Assembly: GCA_003222245.1 (NCBI GenBank)
Contig: QHVH01000032.1
Location: forward strand, 1-64,000
Length of the DNA: 64,000 nt
Source: Blastocatellia bacterium AA13
GTDB lineage: Bacteria > Acidobacteriota > Blastocatellia > UBA7656
Direction of reading: 5' to 3'
Position 1 is the first letter of the stretch. Each line of letters begins with the position of its first letter. The notes below the pieces were generated by a model, which made no database searches, was not told the origin of the DNA, and was given only the letters and a program-made list of their open reading frames with translations. The position numbers were made by a program, and so were the translations under genes. This document shows, piece by piece, positions 7,720 through 17,903 of this stretch.

Positions 7720-9051
7720 ATGTTCGCGAGTATCTACAATAAAAAACTTGCCGAAGCCGGCGCCTTGGAATCGCTTGCAAGCCTATTCTCACCTCTGATT
7801 GAAAGAGTCGCGGCGGATAAAGTGATCCTGGATGTTGCCGGACTTACCCTTAAAGAAGAGGTCGGTGAAACAATATTACGAAGCGCCGAAGAAGCCGGCT
7901 TGAAGATCAATGTCGCGATTGCCGCAAACCCCGATCTTTCACTTTGCGCGGCCATGCACATTGATGGGCTTACAGTCATAACAGCCGGAAAAGAACTGGA
8001 ATTTATAGGGAACGTTTCCCTTGACGCACTCGGCTTCTCTTTCCCGGCCTTTGAGATGAATCTACTGCTCTACAACTTTAAACGCAGGTTGGAAATCATC
8101 GACATGTTGAAGCGTTGGGGTCTTAGCAACTTTCGGGATTTCGCAATGCTCCCGGAGGTAAGCGTGTGCGAGCGGTTTGGACGCGAGGGCGTCCTTTTGC
8201 AGCGTTTTGCGCAAGGAAGACTGACCCGTCCGCTTTTAGTCTCAAAGCCGGAACCCCTCTTTGAAGAATCTATGGAATTTGATTACCCGATAGACTCCTT
8301 GGCGCTGCTTTCACCGGTGATCGATAAACTAATTGGAAAAGTGTGCTCGCTCGTCAAATCGTACGCGCGGGCAGTACAGGAAATACGGCTTCGAATGAAG
8401 CTGGAAGACAGACCCGATTATCACAGAACTATTTCTCTTCCGTTTCCCATGGTGAATGAAAGAACGTTGTTTAAACTTCTGATGCTCAATATAGAATCGC
8501 ATCCGCCCGCATCGGCAATCCTTCAGGTGGGAATCGCGGTTTCAGTGACAAGGCCGCGATCGACTCAGAATGAATTATTCGAGCGCGCCGCGCCTGAACC
8601 CGAAAAGCTGGAAATCACATTAGCTCGTATTGCAACGCTTGTCGGCCCTGATAACGTGGGCTCGCCAAAACTTTTGGACACCCACCGGCCCGACGCTTTT
8701 TGCATGGAGCGCTTTAAAGCGCCGAGCCCCCGTTCGACTACAAAAAAACTGAGTGAGGGCAGGGCGCTTGCCGCGGATCGGCTTCGGTTAGCTATCCGGA
8801 TGTTTCGCCCGCCTGTGCTTGCCATGGTCGAGGAATCGTCGGGGCTGCCTGTATCGCTCAGCGCGCGCGGGCTGGACCTGAATGGAAAAGTAGAGAAACT
8901 CGCCGGGCCGTGGCGAAGTTCGGGAGACTGGTGGAATGAAATTGCCTGGGAACGAGAGGAGTGGGATATCGCGCTCAATAATGGAGCCGTATACCGCGTC
9001 TATTTTGATCTGAGGCGTTCGGCATGGTTTGTAGAAGGCGTATATGACTGA
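7720..9051 (+). CDS. imuB: ImuB-like inactive Y-family DNA polymerase
   Basis: The 443-residue product starts at ATG 7720, eight bases after the imuA stop; a TTG at 7708 is the only longer option. It resembles the Y-family polymerase fold with MFASIY at the N-terminus where active enzymes have an Asp-containing strand, and VILDVAG in the palm region. The acidic metal ligands of true Y-family polymerases are not apparent, as expected for ImuB, which acts as an adaptor linking the beta clamp, ImuA and DnaE2. A W-rich C-terminal segment (GDWWNEIAWEREEW, then RRSAWFVEGVYD) is typical of ImuB proteins. The stop overlaps the dnaE2 start by 8 nt. Confidence 0.87.
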   Translation: MFASIYNKKLAEAGALESLASLFSPLIERVAADKVILDVAGLTLKEEVGETILRSAEEAGLKINVAIAANPDLSLCAAMHIDGLTVITAGKELEFIGNVSLDALGFSFPAFEMNLLLYNFKRRLEIIDMLKRWGLSNFRDFAMLPEVSVCERFGREGVLLQRFAQGRLTRPLLVSKPEPLFEESMEFDYPIDSLALLSPVIDKLIGKVCSLVKSYARAVQEIRLRMKLEDRPDYHRTISLPFPMVNERTLFKLLMLNIESHPPASAILQVGIAVSVTRPRSTQNELFERAAPEPEKLEITLARIATLVGPDNVGSPKLLDTHRPDAFCMERFKAPSPRSTTKKLSEGRALAADRLRLAIRMFRPPVLAMVEESSGLPVSLSARGLDLNGKVEKLAGPWRSSGDWWNEIAWEREEWDIALNNGAVYRVYFDLRRSAWFVEGVYD

Positions 9052-12000
9052 CTATGTCGAACTGCATGCCAGATCCGCCTTCAACTTCTTGCGAGGCGCT
9101 GCGCTCCCTCAAGAAATGGTCTGCGTTTGGCATGATCTCGGCGGGCAGGCGCTGGCGCTCCTGGACCGGGATGGAATTTATGGCGCGCCTCAAGCGCACC
9201 TCGCGGCGGAGAAGAATGAAATCACGGCCCATATTGGCGCGGAAATCACCTTATCGAATGGCACGGCGTGTCCCGTGCTCGTCCGAAACAGAGCCGGCTA
9301 TCAGAATCTCTGCGGTTTAATCACGCGAATGAAGCTTCGCTCTGAAAAAGGCAAAGGAGCGGTCGCCTTTGAAGAGCTTGCTCAAAGCGCGGAAGGATTG
9401 GTCTGCCTGACCGGCGGAGACGAGGGCCCGCTCGCAGGCTCCTTGAGAAACGGCTTTGAATCCGGTGCTGATTGTGTCTCGCGGCTCGTCGGAATCTTCG
9501 GCAAAGAAAATGTCTATGTTGAGCTGCAGCGCCACTGCGACCGCGCTGAAGAACGGCGCAATCAGGCTGCTATTGAAATAGCCCGAAAGCACAGGCTGCC
9601 GTTGCTTGCCACGAATGAGGCTTCCAGCGCCATGCCATGCCAGCGCGAGCTGCTGGACGTCCTTACATGCATTCGCAATCGAATAGGCCTGTCCGATGCA
9701 GGACGACTACTTGCCAAAAATTCGGAGCGGTACTTGAAGTCGGCTTCGCAAATGACCGAGCTTTTTTCTGATTTGCCGGAAGCGATAGCAAACACGCTGG
9801 AGCTTTCATCTCGCCTTGAGTTCACTCTTAAAGATTTGGGATACCGGTTCCCGGATTATCCCGTGCCTGATGGAGAAACAATGGCCTCGTTCCTTCGCAA
9901 GCTGACCGAGGAGGGGGTTCGCTCGCGGTATAACGGCGGCTCGCCGGAAGCCTGGCGACAAATCGAGCACGAGCTGGCGGTAATCGAGAAGTTGGAGCTG
10001 CCGGGTTACTTCTTGATCGTATGGGACATCGTCAAGTTTTGTCGCAACAACGATATTCTGGTGCAAGGACGCGGGTCAGCAGCCAACAGCGCGGTGTGTT
10101 ATGCCCTGGGTATAACCGCCGTCGATCCGGTGGGAGGCGAATTATTGTTCGAGCGGTTTCTTTCGGAGGAACGAGGCGAGATGCCGGATATCGATCTGGA
10201 TTTGCCGAGCGGAGATCGCCGCGAAAGGGTCATTCAGTATTTATATGAAAAGTATGGGATGGCGGCGGCGATGACCGCGGAAGTAATTACCTATAGAAGC
10301 CGCTCGGCCATCCAGGAGATAGGGAAAGTACTCGGGTTTGATGAGGCAATTCTAAAAAGGCTATCCAAGCTCTCCGGTTCGTGGGAGTGGGTCGACCCCT
10401 TTGATACGGCCCGGAATCGCTTTGCCAGCATTGGTCTTGATCCAGACGATCATAGAATCAACAAATTTTTGAGTCTTTATTGTTCGATTCAAAATCTTCC
10501 TCGTCATTTGAGCCAACACCCTGGGGGAATGGTTATTGCCGCCAACTCGCTCGATTCAGTAGTTCCCCTGGAGCCAAGCACGATGGAAGGACGGGTCGTC
10601 CTGCAATGGGACAAAGATGATTGCGCCAGTCTGAAACTGATCAAGATAGACCTGCTGGGCCTGGGTATGATGGCCGTCATTCAGGACTCCCTCACGCTAA
10701 TAGAAGATGCGTATCATGAAAAGGTAGATCTGGCGCGCCTTCCGCAAGACGACAAAGTTTATTCAGCGATACAGAAGGCTGACACAATCGGTATGTTCCA
10801 GATTGAAAGCCGGGCGCAGATGTCCTGTCTGCCGCGCATTCGACCCGAAAAGTTTTATGATCTGGTGGTACAGGTAGCGATTATTCGGCCCGGCCCGATT
10901 CAAGGCGGAATGGTGCACCCATTCATAAGACGGCGCCAGGGACTTGAATCCCCAAACTGCCTTCATCCATGGCTCGAATCCATTTTGAAGCGGACTCTTG
11001 GAGTCCCCTTGTTTCAGGAGCAGTTATTGCGCATGGCTATGATTTGCGCCGACTTCAGCGGAGGAGAGGCCGAAGAGCTCAGGCGGGCGATGGGATTCAA
11101 ACGTTCGGAAGCTCGCATGCGTGAAATCGAAGTCAAACTGCGGCGAGGTATGACCCGCAAGGGAATTGTCGGAACAACCCAGGAAAAAATCGTACAGGCG
11201 ATAACGGCGTTCGCGTTGTACGGATTTCCGGAGTCGCACGCCGCTTCTTTCGCGCTGCTCGCATATGCAAGCGCCTATCTCAAATGCAACTATCTCGCTG
11301 CCTTCATTGCCGCGACATTAAACAATCAGCCCATGGGATTCTATAGTCCGCTCACTATTGTAAAAGATGCGCAGCGCCACGGGTTGAAAGTCAAACCGAT
11401 AGATATTATGTGCTCCAACTGGCTCTGTATGGTTGAAAAGGAAAACGGCGAGAAGCAGTTGCGTCTGGGGATGCGCTACGTCAAAGGATTAAGAGAAGAA
11501 GCCGCGCTTGCCATCGTGCGCGAGCGAGACCGAGCGCCTTTCTCGAGCATAGATGAGTTATCGCTGAGAGTACCTGAGCTGCGTAAATCCGAGCTGCGGT
11601 CATTGGCGGAAACCGGCGCGCTGAATGAAATCCAATCAAGCAACGGAGAGAGGCTTCACCGGCGCTCCGCGCTTTGGCAGGTGGAGCGAGCCTTGCGGCA
11701 AGCCGGTCCGTTGTTCGAAAAGATTGAAGCCGAGATGGACTGTCCTCTTGATCCGATGACTGTTCTGGAACGGGTGAGCTCGGACATAGAGTTGACCAGA
11801 GTTACGGTAGGCCGCCATCCAATGGCCCACTTTCGCGAGGAGTTGGACAAGATCGGAGTCACGTGCGCCGCCGATCTTAGATGGTCCAAAAAGAGCAAGG
11901 TCAAGATTGCGGGCTGCGTCATCGCTCGCCAGCGGCCGGGCACCGCAAAAGGGGTTTTGTTTATGAGCCTGGAAGACGAAACCGGCCTGGCTAACGCCGT

Positions 12001-12169
12001 AGCTTCGCCGAGCTTTTTCGATAACAATCGATTTATCTTATTGGAATATCCCTATCTTCTTATAGAGGGGTTGCTTCAGGATCAGGAGGGAGCTTTAACT
12101 GTTCAAGCGCGTAAGGTCTCACCGCTGCCTTTCGCAACTCCTGTCGGAGAGTCTCATGATTTTCATTGA
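9044..12169 (+). CDS. dnaE2: Error-prone DNA polymerase III alpha subunit DnaE2
   Basis: The 1041-residue C-family polymerase begins with a PHP domain (YVELHARSAFNFLRG; about 1-250). The palm follows, with catalytic acids in MPDIDLDLPSGDRR (near 380) and IDLLGLG (near 535). The finger region contains IIRPGPIQGGMVHPF, and the protein ends with helix-hairpin-helix and OB-fold regions (about 800-1030). The length and the cassette context fit DnaE2 rather than replicative DnaE1. DnaE2 carries out SOS-induced translesion synthesis with ImuA and ImuB. Its ATG overlaps the imuB stop, suggesting translational coupling, and the operon ends here, 147 bp before uvrA. Confidence 0.95.
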   Translation: MTDYVELHARSAFNFLRGAALPQEMVCVWHDLGGQALALLDRDGIYGAPQAHLAAEKNEITAHIGAEITLSNGTACPVLVRNRAGYQNLCGLITRMKLRSEKGKGAVAFEELAQSAEGLVCLTGGDEGPLAGSLRNGFESGADCVSRLVGIFGKENVYVELQRHCDRAEERRNQAAIEIARKHRLPLLATNEASSAMPCQRELLDVLTCIRNRIGLSDAGRLLAKNSERYLKSASQMTELFSDLPEAIANTLELSSRLEFTLKDLGYRFPDYPVPDGETMASFLRKLTEEGVRSRYNGGSPEAWRQIEHELAVIEKLELPGYFLIVWDIVKFCRNNDILVQGRGSAANSAVCYALGITAVDPVGGELLFERFLSEERGEMPDIDLDLPSGDRRERVIQYLYEKYGMAAAMTAEVITYRSRSAIQEIGKVLGFDEAILKRLSKLSGSWEWVDPFDTARNRFASIGLDPDDHRINKFLSLYCSIQNLPRHLSQHPGGMVIAANSLDSVVPLEPSTMEGRVVLQWDKDDCASLKLIKIDLLGLGMMAVIQDSLTLIEDAYHEKVDLARLPQDDKVYSAIQKADTIGMFQIESRAQMSCLPRIRPEKFYDLVVQVAIIRPGPIQGGMVHPFIRRRQGLESPNCLHPWLESILKRTLGVPLFQEQLLRMAMICADFSGGEAEELRRAMGFKRSEARMREIEVKLRRGMTRKGIVGTTQEKIVQAITAFALYGFPESHAASFALLAYASAYLKCNYLAAFIAATLNNQPMGFYSPLTIVKDAQRHGLKVKPIDIMCSNWLCMVEKENGEKQLRLGMRYVKGLREEAALAIVRERDRAPFSSIDELSLRVPELRKSELRSLAETGALNEIQSSNGERLHRRSALWQVERALRQAGPLFEKIEAEMDCPLDPMTVLERVSSDIELTRVTVGRHPMAHFREELDKIGVTCAADLRWSKKSKVKIAGCVIARQRPGTAKGVLFMSLEDETGLANAVASPSFFDNNRFILLEYPYLLIEGLLQDQEGALTVQARKVSPLPFATPVGESHDFH

Positions 12170-12238
12170 CCCTAAACCTCTCTACGACTCTGTAAAGAGG
12201 CTGGAAGGCGGCCGGAATGACGGTCAGAACTAGCGCGC

Positions 12239-12269
12239 TTGACACCCGTTGAGAAGCCTCGGTTAGAAT
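12239..12269 (+). promoter_or_regulatory. Candidate uvrA promoter
   Basis: A perfect -35 TTGACA (12239-12244) is followed by TAGAAT (12264-12269) at 19 bp, or TTAGAA at 18 bp. The start codon of uvrA lies about 40 bp further on. No GCATAC-N5-GTATGC palindrome is present here. Confidence 0.45.
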
Positions 12270-12316
12270 GGTTGGTTCTGTTTTCGCTCGGATTCGCATC
12301 TATCCGGTCAGGCAGT

Positions 12317-15130
12317 ATGGCAATAGACAAGATTAGCGTTCGCGGTGCGCGGCAACACAATCTCAAAGACCTCAATCTCGATATCCCACGAAATAAATTG
12401 ACCGTCGTAACCGGTCTCTCGGGGTCCGGCAAGTCGAGCCTGGCATTCGACACAATCTACGCCGAAGGCCAGCGCCGCTATGTTGAATCGCTTTCAGCAT
12501 ACGCCAGGCAGTTCCTCGATCAACTGGAGAAGCCGGATGTGGACGCCATCGAGGGTCTCTCTCCAGCTATCTCCATCGAGCAAAAGACGACCAGTCGAAG
12601 TCCGCGTTCCACGGTCGGCACCGTTACCGAGATTTATGATTATCTGCGGCTGCTTTTCTCTTCCATAGGGCAGCCGCATTGCCATCAGTGCGGCCGGCCA
12701 ATCTCTCGGCAGTCGACCGATCAGATAGTCCAACAGCTTTCTCATCTGGCGGAAGGCGAGCGGGTGATGGTTCTTGCGCCGATCGTTCGAGGCCGAAAAG
12801 GGGAATTCCGCAAGGAAATAGAGAAACTGGCGCGGTCTGGTTTCACCCGCGCCCGCATTGACGACGAGATCAAGCAACTCGACGACGAGATCAAGCTTGA
12901 TAAGCGGCGAAACCATACGATCGAGGTGGTCGTCGACCGTTTGCTGATAAAGGCCGGAGTGCACAAGCGCCTCGAAGAATCCGTAGCCGCCGCCGCGAAA
13001 CTCACCGACGGATTGGTGCTGGTTTCAATCGTCGACGGAGAAGAGAGGCTCTATTCGGAAAAGATGGCCTGCCCCGATTGCGGCATCTCGGTGCCGGCGC
13101 TCGAGCCTCGCTCCTTTTCTTTCAACAGCGCCTACGGCGCGTGCGCGACCTGTCAGGGCATTGGAACTCGCGCGGAGATTGACCCGGCGAAGATCGTGAG
13201 CGATCCGACGATCGCCGTTAAGAATCAGGACCCATTTCCGGCCGACGCGGCCACGAGCGAATACCTTCGCGGAATAATGGCGGCCCTCGCAAGGCAAGCG
13301 GGCATATCGGACGAGAAGCCGTTTGATGAGCTGCCGCAGAAGGTTCAAGATGCGTTCTTTCACGGCACGAAAGAGCGTCTCACGCTCAAATACGGAGCAT
13401 ATGAGTACAAGAGCGAATGGAAAGGCGCCGTGGCCTATCTTGCGAAACGCTCGCTGGAGATGCGAAGCGAGCAGGCCGTCGCCGCCTTCGAGTCTCTGAT
13501 CTCATCGACTACCTGTTCGGAATGCGAAGGCCGGCGCCTTCAGCCTGCTTCGCTTGCCGTCAGAGTCGCCGAGCGCACGATAGCGGAATATACCGCGATG
13601 CCGCTTTTCAGCGCGGCGCAGGTATTCTCCGAGATTAAGCTGACGGGACGCGACGAGCGAGTCGCGAGTCTTATTCTTCGCGAGATTACGGAGCGATTGA
13701 AGTTTCTCGTGAAGGTAGGTCTGGGCTACATAACGCTCGACCGAAGCTCGTCCACATTGTCCGGAGGCGAGAGCCAGCGAATACGGCTTGCCACGCAGAT
13801 TGGCTCACAGCTCCGCGGAGTCTTGTACGTTCTCGACGAGCCTTCCATTGGGCTCCATCCGCGCGACAACGACAAGCTGCTGCAAACGCTTGAGCATTTG
13901 CGGGACCTGGGCAACACGGTGCTGGTGGTAGAGCATGATGAAGAGACGATTAGACGAGCCGACTACGTACTCGACCTCGGACCGGGTGCGGGCGCCCACG
14001 GAGGGCTGCTGGTGGCGCACGGAACGCCCGACGAAATCGGATCATCTCCGAACTCGGTAACAGGGCGGTATATTTCAGGACGCGAGCGAATTCCGTGGCC
14101 GGAGATCCGACGGAGTTCCAACGGAAAAGCGCTGCAGCTTCTTGGCGTCCGAGCAAATAATCTCAAGAACGTGGATGTAGCTTTCCCTCTTGGACTGTTC
14201 ATCGTTGTCACGGGAGTTTCAGGGTCCGGTAAGTCGACTCTCATCGAAGACGTCTTGTACCGCGGCCTTGCTCGAAAGCTGTATCGGAGTGTTCAAGAGC
14301 CGGGCGAACACCGCGAAATCCTCGGTCTCGAACATATAGACAAGGTCATCGAGATTGATCAATCTCCGATCGGCCGCACGCCCAGATCTAATCCGGCTAC
14401 ATACACGGGCGTATTCACCCCGATTCGAGAACTCTATGCGATGCTTCCGGAATCTCGAGAGCGAGGCTACAAGCCCGGCCGGTTCTCATTCAACGTCAAG
14501 GGAGGCAGGTGCGAGACGTGTCAGGGTGATGGGCTCAAGCGCATCGAGATGAATTTTCTCCCTGATGTCTATGTGTTGTGCGAGGTCTGCCGGGGAGCGA
14601 GATACAACCGCGAGACGTTGTCGGTTCGATACAAGGGACAATCCATAGCGGAGCTTCTGGATTCCACGGTCGAAGAAGCGCTTCCTCTACTCGAAAATAT
14701 TCCGCAAATAAAGATAAAGATTCAGACATTGATCGATGTCGGTCTCGGCTATATCAAGCTGGGACAATCGGCGACCACGCTTTCAGGGGGGGAGGCGCAG
14801 AGAATAAAGCTCGCTAAGGAATTATCCAAGCGGGCGACGGGACGAACCGTGTATATACTGGACGAGCCGACGACAGGGCTTCACTTCGAAGATGTGCGCC
14901 GCCTGTTGGACGTCTTGCAGCAGCTCGTTACGCTTGGCAATACGGTCATCGTCGTCGAGCATCATCTTGACGTGATGAAAAACGCCGACTGGATAATCGA
15001 TCTCGGTCCTGAAGGCGGAGAAGATGGAGGCAGGATTATCGCCGAAGGCACGCCCGAAGAAGTCGCGCGCGTAAGACGATCCTATACCGGACACGAGCTG
15101 CGCGCCGTGCTTAACGGCAAGAGCAAATAG
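12317..15130 (+). CDS. uvrA: Excinuclease ABC subunit A
   Basis: The 937-residue protein starts at ATG 12317 ([19 protein letters not shown]), the standard UvrA N-terminus; an upstream TTG would add an atypical leader. Two ABC ATPase modules carry Walker A motifs GLSGSGKSS (33-41) and GVSGSGKST (near 634) and signature LSGGE motifs ([20 protein letters not shown]). Zinc-binding Cys pairs are visible: CHQCG and CPDC with CATCQG in the first half, and CETCQGDG with CEVCRGAR in the second. UvrA finds bulky lesions in nucleotide-excision repair with UvrB and UvrC, neither of which is in the window. It probably has its own promoter and is not simply part of the dnaE2 transcript. Confidence 0.97.
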   Translation: MAIDKISVRGARQHNLKDLNLDIPRNKLTVVTGLSGSGKSSLAFDTIYAEGQRRYVESLSAYARQFLDQLEKPDVDAIEGLSPAISIEQKTTSRSPRSTVGTVTEIYDYLRLLFSSIGQPHCHQCGRPISRQSTDQIVQQLSHLAEGERVMVLAPIVRGRKGEFRKEIEKLARSGFTRARIDDEIKQLDDEIKLDKRRNHTIEVVVDRLLIKAGVHKRLEESVAAAAKLTDGLVLVSIVDGEERLYSEKMACPDCGISVPALEPRSFSFNSAYGACATCQGIGTRAEIDPAKIVSDPTIAVKNQDPFPADAATSEYLRGIMAALARQAGISDEKPFDELPQKVQDAFFHGTKERLTLKYGAYEYKSEWKGAVAYLAKRSLEMRSEQAVAAFESLISSTTCSECEGRRLQPASLAVRVAERTIAEYTAMPLFSAAQVFSEIKLTGRDERVASLILREITERLKFLVKVGLGYITLDRSSSTLSGGESQRIRLATQIGSQLRGVLYVLDEPSIGLHPRDNDKLLQTLEHLRDLGNTVLVVEHDEETIRRADYVLDLGPGAGAHGGLLVAHGTPDEIGSSPNSVTGRYISGRERIPWPEIRRSSNGKALQLLGVRANNLKNVDVAFPLGLFIVVTGVSGSGKSTLIEDVLYRGLARKLYRSVQEPGEHREILGLEHIDKVIEIDQSPIGRTPRSNPATYTGVFTPIRELYAMLPESRERGYKPGRFSFNVKGGRCETCQGDGLKRIEMNFLPDVYVLCEVCRGARYNRETLSVRYKGQSIAELLDSTVEEALPLLENIPQIKIKIQTLIDVGLGYIKLGQSATTLSGGEAQRIKLAKELSKRATGRTVYILDEPTTGLHFEDVRRLLDVLQQLVTLGNTVIVVEHHLDVMKNADWIIDLGPEGGEDGGRIIAEGTPEEVARVRRSYTGHELRAVLNGKSK

Positions 15131-15198
15131 GCGCTAACGGAGAATGCTGCTCCGGCTTCTGAAGGGAGCGCCCGTTCAGCCAGCCTGATCGCAACTCT

Positions 15199-15654
15199 AT
15201 GGTCGAAAATACTCAACAGAAATATTGTTATGATTATCCAAGACCGGCCGTTACCGTCGACGTGGTCTTGTTGCGGGCCAAAGAGGAGCCCGCATTGACT
15301 GAAGTGCTGCTGATCAAGCGCAAGAGCGAGCCATTCAAGGATCGATGGGCGTTGCCCGGTGGATTTGTCGACAAAGAAGAGGCGCTCGAGAGCGCAGCAA
15401 TGCGAGAACTAAACGAGGAAACCGGGTTGAGCGCCGAAGGGCTGGAGATCGTCGCCGCGTTTAGCGATCCCGGCCGCGATCCGCGAGGTCACACGGTCAG
15501 CATCGTGTTTGTTGGATGGACCGATCATTCGGCCAATGCAGCGGCAGGCGATGATGCCAAAGAAGTAGCATGGCATTCCGTCGATGCGCTCCCGGAACTC
15601 GCGTTCGACCACGACAAAATCGTGGCCGCGGTGCTGGCCAAGCTCAAAAACTGA
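15199..15654 (+). CDS. Nudix hydrolase
   Basis: The 151-residue protein contains a complete Nudix box from GGFVDKEEALE to REL.EETGL (about residues 55-76), which binds the metal and cleaves nucleoside-diphosphate-X compounds. PVTVDVVLL near the start and the WALPGG strand are typical of the ADP-ribose or 8-oxo-dGTP clean-up branch. The substrate cannot be fixed. It follows uvrA by 68 bp on the same strand and could share its transcript, which would suit a sanitising role beside repair genes. Confidence 0.9.
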   Translation: MVENTQQKYCYDYPRPAVTVDVVLLRAKEEPALTEVLLIKRKSEPFKDRWALPGGFVDKEEALESAAMRELNEETGLSAEGLEIVAAFSDPGRDPRGHTVSIVFVGWTDHSANAAAGDDAKEVAWHSVDALPELAFDHDKIVAAVLAKLKN

Positions 15655-15954
15655 TCGTAGAAAAAACTGAACACCACGCTGTCTCCGCAAAGAGAAGCGG
15701 CTCACCGGCAGTCGGGAATTCATCCATCGCTCAGCAAGTAATTCACTCCGATAATCGAAAAAAAGTCGGCATGTACGGCATAAATGGGGATAATCGCACA
15801 TTGATGTCACACTGTTATTCGTGGTGTAATGGGCTCCCCTATCAGGTTAGTAAATAGTCGAAAGCGATAATATAACTGATTCGTCAATCGAGGAATTGTC
15901 TCGTTCTGACGATGCCGGCATGTTCGCATCGAGCAAAGATTGAGGATTTAAGAA

Positions 15955-16018
15955 TGAGGTCAGGAGTTGCCAGGGCCTTTGACTGGGGGATGGGTCTTCG
16001 CCAAAATTCCTGACCTCA
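15955..16018. repeat. 11-bp inverted repeat with 42-nt spacer
   Basis: TGAGGTCAGGA (15955-15965) and TCCTGACCTCA (16008-16018) are exact complements. The spacer is purine- and G-rich and non-coding. No T tract follows. Confidence 0.45.
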
Positions 16019-16101
16019 ACATAAGTTTCGTTGGAGTATCTTGGTGAGCTTTGCACATACAAACAGGGATGGGTAACCCTGGCCTGAACCAGCTTCTCAG
16101 C

Positions 16102-16163
16102 TTGAGGCCGGCGGATTTACGGATCCTTTTAGGGGGCGGGATCCCGCGGTTCGCCGGCCTCAA
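16102..16163. repeat. Compound symmetrical hairpin, 12-bp plus 6-bp stems
   Basis: TTGAGGCCGGCG (16102-16113) pairs with CGCCGGCCTCAA (16152-16163). Inside it, GGATCC (16121-16126) pairs with GGATCC (16139-16144). The two unpaired sides between the stems are 7 nt each, so the fold is symmetrical. A short CCGTTTT follows on the plus strand. It could be a terminator for the convergent genes or a small mobile repeat. Confidence 0.5.
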
Positions 16164-16199
16164 CCGTTTTCGCCGATGACTGAAGCCATCTGCCTCTGA

Positions 16200-17183
16200 T
16201 CACATCGGGACTTCTATCCCGATGCCCGCATCCAAAGCGAGGTCATACGCGAGCCTCGCGGTCACGAGATCTTCTATTGCAAGACCGCACGATTTGAACA
16301 CGGTGATCTCCTCAGGGCTCCGCCGTCCTTGAATTGTGCCTGTGATCACGTCCGCGAGTGTTCCTTTAACGAATCCTCTGATCCCTTGTGACGCAGGAAT
16401 CAGGATTTCGCCGGCTTCGCTGCCGGCCGCGCCCTCGGCATCGATGATTACTCTTGATCTCGTCATCGTTGCCGTATCAAGTTCGCGTGCTGTCGGCGTG
16501 AAAGCGCCTACCGCATTTATGTGCGTTCCCGGTTTTAACAGCGAGCCGTCAAATAGCGGCTCGGATGCGCTGGAACAGGTGCAGATGAGATCGGCGGATG
16601 CCGCGGCTTCGTTATGAGAAACAAGCTCGCACTCGATGCCGAATCGATCGCGCACACTCGACCGCAGCCGTTCAGCGCGGCCAGCTCCGCGAGAGGCGAT
16701 CAATATTCGATTTGTCTCGGCTGCTTCTCTCATTGCCTCAATGTGGAAGGCAGCTTGTACGCCGGCTCCGAAAACCGCGAGCACTTTCTTACCCGGATTC
16801 GACATGTATCGAGTCGCTGCCGCGGATGCAGCGGCGGTTCGTATTCCGGTGATTAGCCGCCCATCCATTACTGAAAGCGGCGCGCCTGTTTCGCCGTCGA
16901 GAAGCAGGTATAGAGCCTGAACGACGTCGAGTCCGCGCTCCGCGTTTGCGGGAAAGACCGAGACTATCTTCGCGCCGAGCTTGGGATCAGCAGCATTCGA
17001 GATTGGCTCTGCATAAGCCGGCATCATCAGAACGGTAGCGCGATCTTCGGGCAGCGACAGGCCCAGGCGGTTCGGTATTCGAGTTGCTCCAGCAGCCAGG
17101 GCCCGAAACCCGTCTTCGACCGCGCGGATTACGTCGCTCATCTTGAGCAGCGATTTCAAATCTTGTTTGGTAAGAATGAGCAT
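16200..17183 (-). CDS. Ornithine cyclodeaminase / mu-crystallin family protein
   Basis: The 327-residue protein has the family layout: an N-terminal substrate domain (LKMSDVIRAVEDGFRALAAG, later LLLDGETGAPLSVMDG and ITGIRTAAASA) and an NAD(P)-binding Rossmann domain with VFGAGVQAAFHIEAM. Members convert ornithine to proline, reduce cyclic imines or make alanine and related amino acids. The specificity is not readable here. It is likely single or first in a small minus-strand unit, 76 bp downstream of yajQ. Confidence 0.9.
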   Translation of the reverse strand: MLILTKQDLKSLLKMSDVIRAVEDGFRALAAGATRIPNRLGLSLPEDRATVLMMPAYAEPISNAADPKLGAKIVSVFPANAERGLDVVQALYLLLDGETGAPLSVMDGRLITGIRTAAASAAATRYMSNPGKKVLAVFGAGVQAAFHIEAMREAAETNRILIASRGAGRAERLRSSVRDRFGIECELVSHNEAAASADLICTCSSASEPLFDGSLLKPGTHINAVGAFTPTARELDTATMTRSRVIIDAEGAAGSEAGEILIPASQGIRGFVKGTLADVITGTIQGRRSPEEITVFKSCGLAIEDLVTARLAYDLALDAGIGIEVPM

Positions 17184-17259
17184 GACGCAGGTGGTTTCAG
17201 GTCTCGTCGGCGATTACAAGAAACCGGAAAAGTGAAATGCACTAACACGAAACGTCGTA

Positions 17260-17763
17260 TCAATTCGTTCTGTAGTTCGTATACTGCGTATCGATGCCGA
17301 AGTCTTTCTCCTTCAGCGAAGCGATAATCTGTTGGAGCGTGTCCCGATCCCGCCCCGTCACGCGAATGAAGTCGCCGTTAATCGCCGCCTGAACCTTAAG
17401 CTTCGTGTCTTTGATGTATTTCACTATCTCGCGAGCCTTTTCGATCGGTATCCCCTGTTGCAGCGAAACCGTCTGACGCACGCTGTCCTTAGCGGCAGGC
17501 TCAATGTTTCCATAAGAGAGCGCTTTCAGCGATACTCCGCGACGCACGAGTTTCTGCTGCAATACATCGTTCATCGATTTCAGCGTAAACTCGCTTGCGG
17601 TTGCGAGAATCAGCTTATGCTCCTTCTCGTCGAGCGTTATCGCGGAATGAGTCCCCTTAAAATCAAAGCGCTGGTCTATTTCTTTTGTTGCCTGGTTGAC
17701 CGCGTTCTTGACCTCGGCCATATCCACCTTGGATACTACGTCGAATGAATTTTGCTGTGCCAT
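17260..17763 (-). CDS. yajQ: YajQ family nucleotide-binding protein
   Basis: The 167-residue protein starts at ATG 17763 (MAQQNSFDVVSKVDMAEVKN), the canonical YajQ start; frames further upstream read through non-homologous sequence. The family motifs FDFKGT, LKALSYG and RVTGRDRDTLQQ are present. YajQ proteins have two ferredoxin-like domains that bind nucleic acids or nucleotides, and some members bind c-di-GMP and act as transcription co-regulators. A diguanylate cyclase gene is present elsewhere in the window (32043-33758), but no link is shown. Confidence 0.95.
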   Translation of the reverse strand: MAQQNSFDVVSKVDMAEVKNAVNQATKEIDQRFDFKGTHSAITLDEKEHKLILATASEFTLKSMNDVLQQKLVRRGVSLKALSYGNIEPAAKDSVRQTVSLQQGIPIEKAREIVKYIKDTKLKVQAAINGDFIRVTGRDRDTLQQIIASLKEKDFGIDTQYTNYRTN

Positions 17764-17903
17764 TTTTAGTCCGATTGATCTCTTGAATTCGCCGCTCGCA
17801 GTGTATGAACCGCGAAGCCGCCGGACAAATTTATAACACATCCGACCGTATGATGTAGCTCGATCGCCCAATCGTCCGCTTTGAAAGTCAGGCGCGTTCC
17901 GAA

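Larger units (their letters stand above)
15655..16199. other. 545-bp convergent intergenic region with two large inverted repeats
   Basis: The region separates the plus-strand Nudix gene from the minus-strand ornithine-cyclodeaminase-like gene. No plausible gene is seen. It holds inverted repeats at 15955-16018 and 16102-16163, listed separately, which probably serve transcription termination or are small non-autonomous repeats. Confidence 0.55.

Noticed and set aside
12270-12323. Possible LexA-type site before uvrA (GCATC...GTATGG)
   Set aside because: Half-sites differ from GCATAC/GTATGC and the spacing is wrong.
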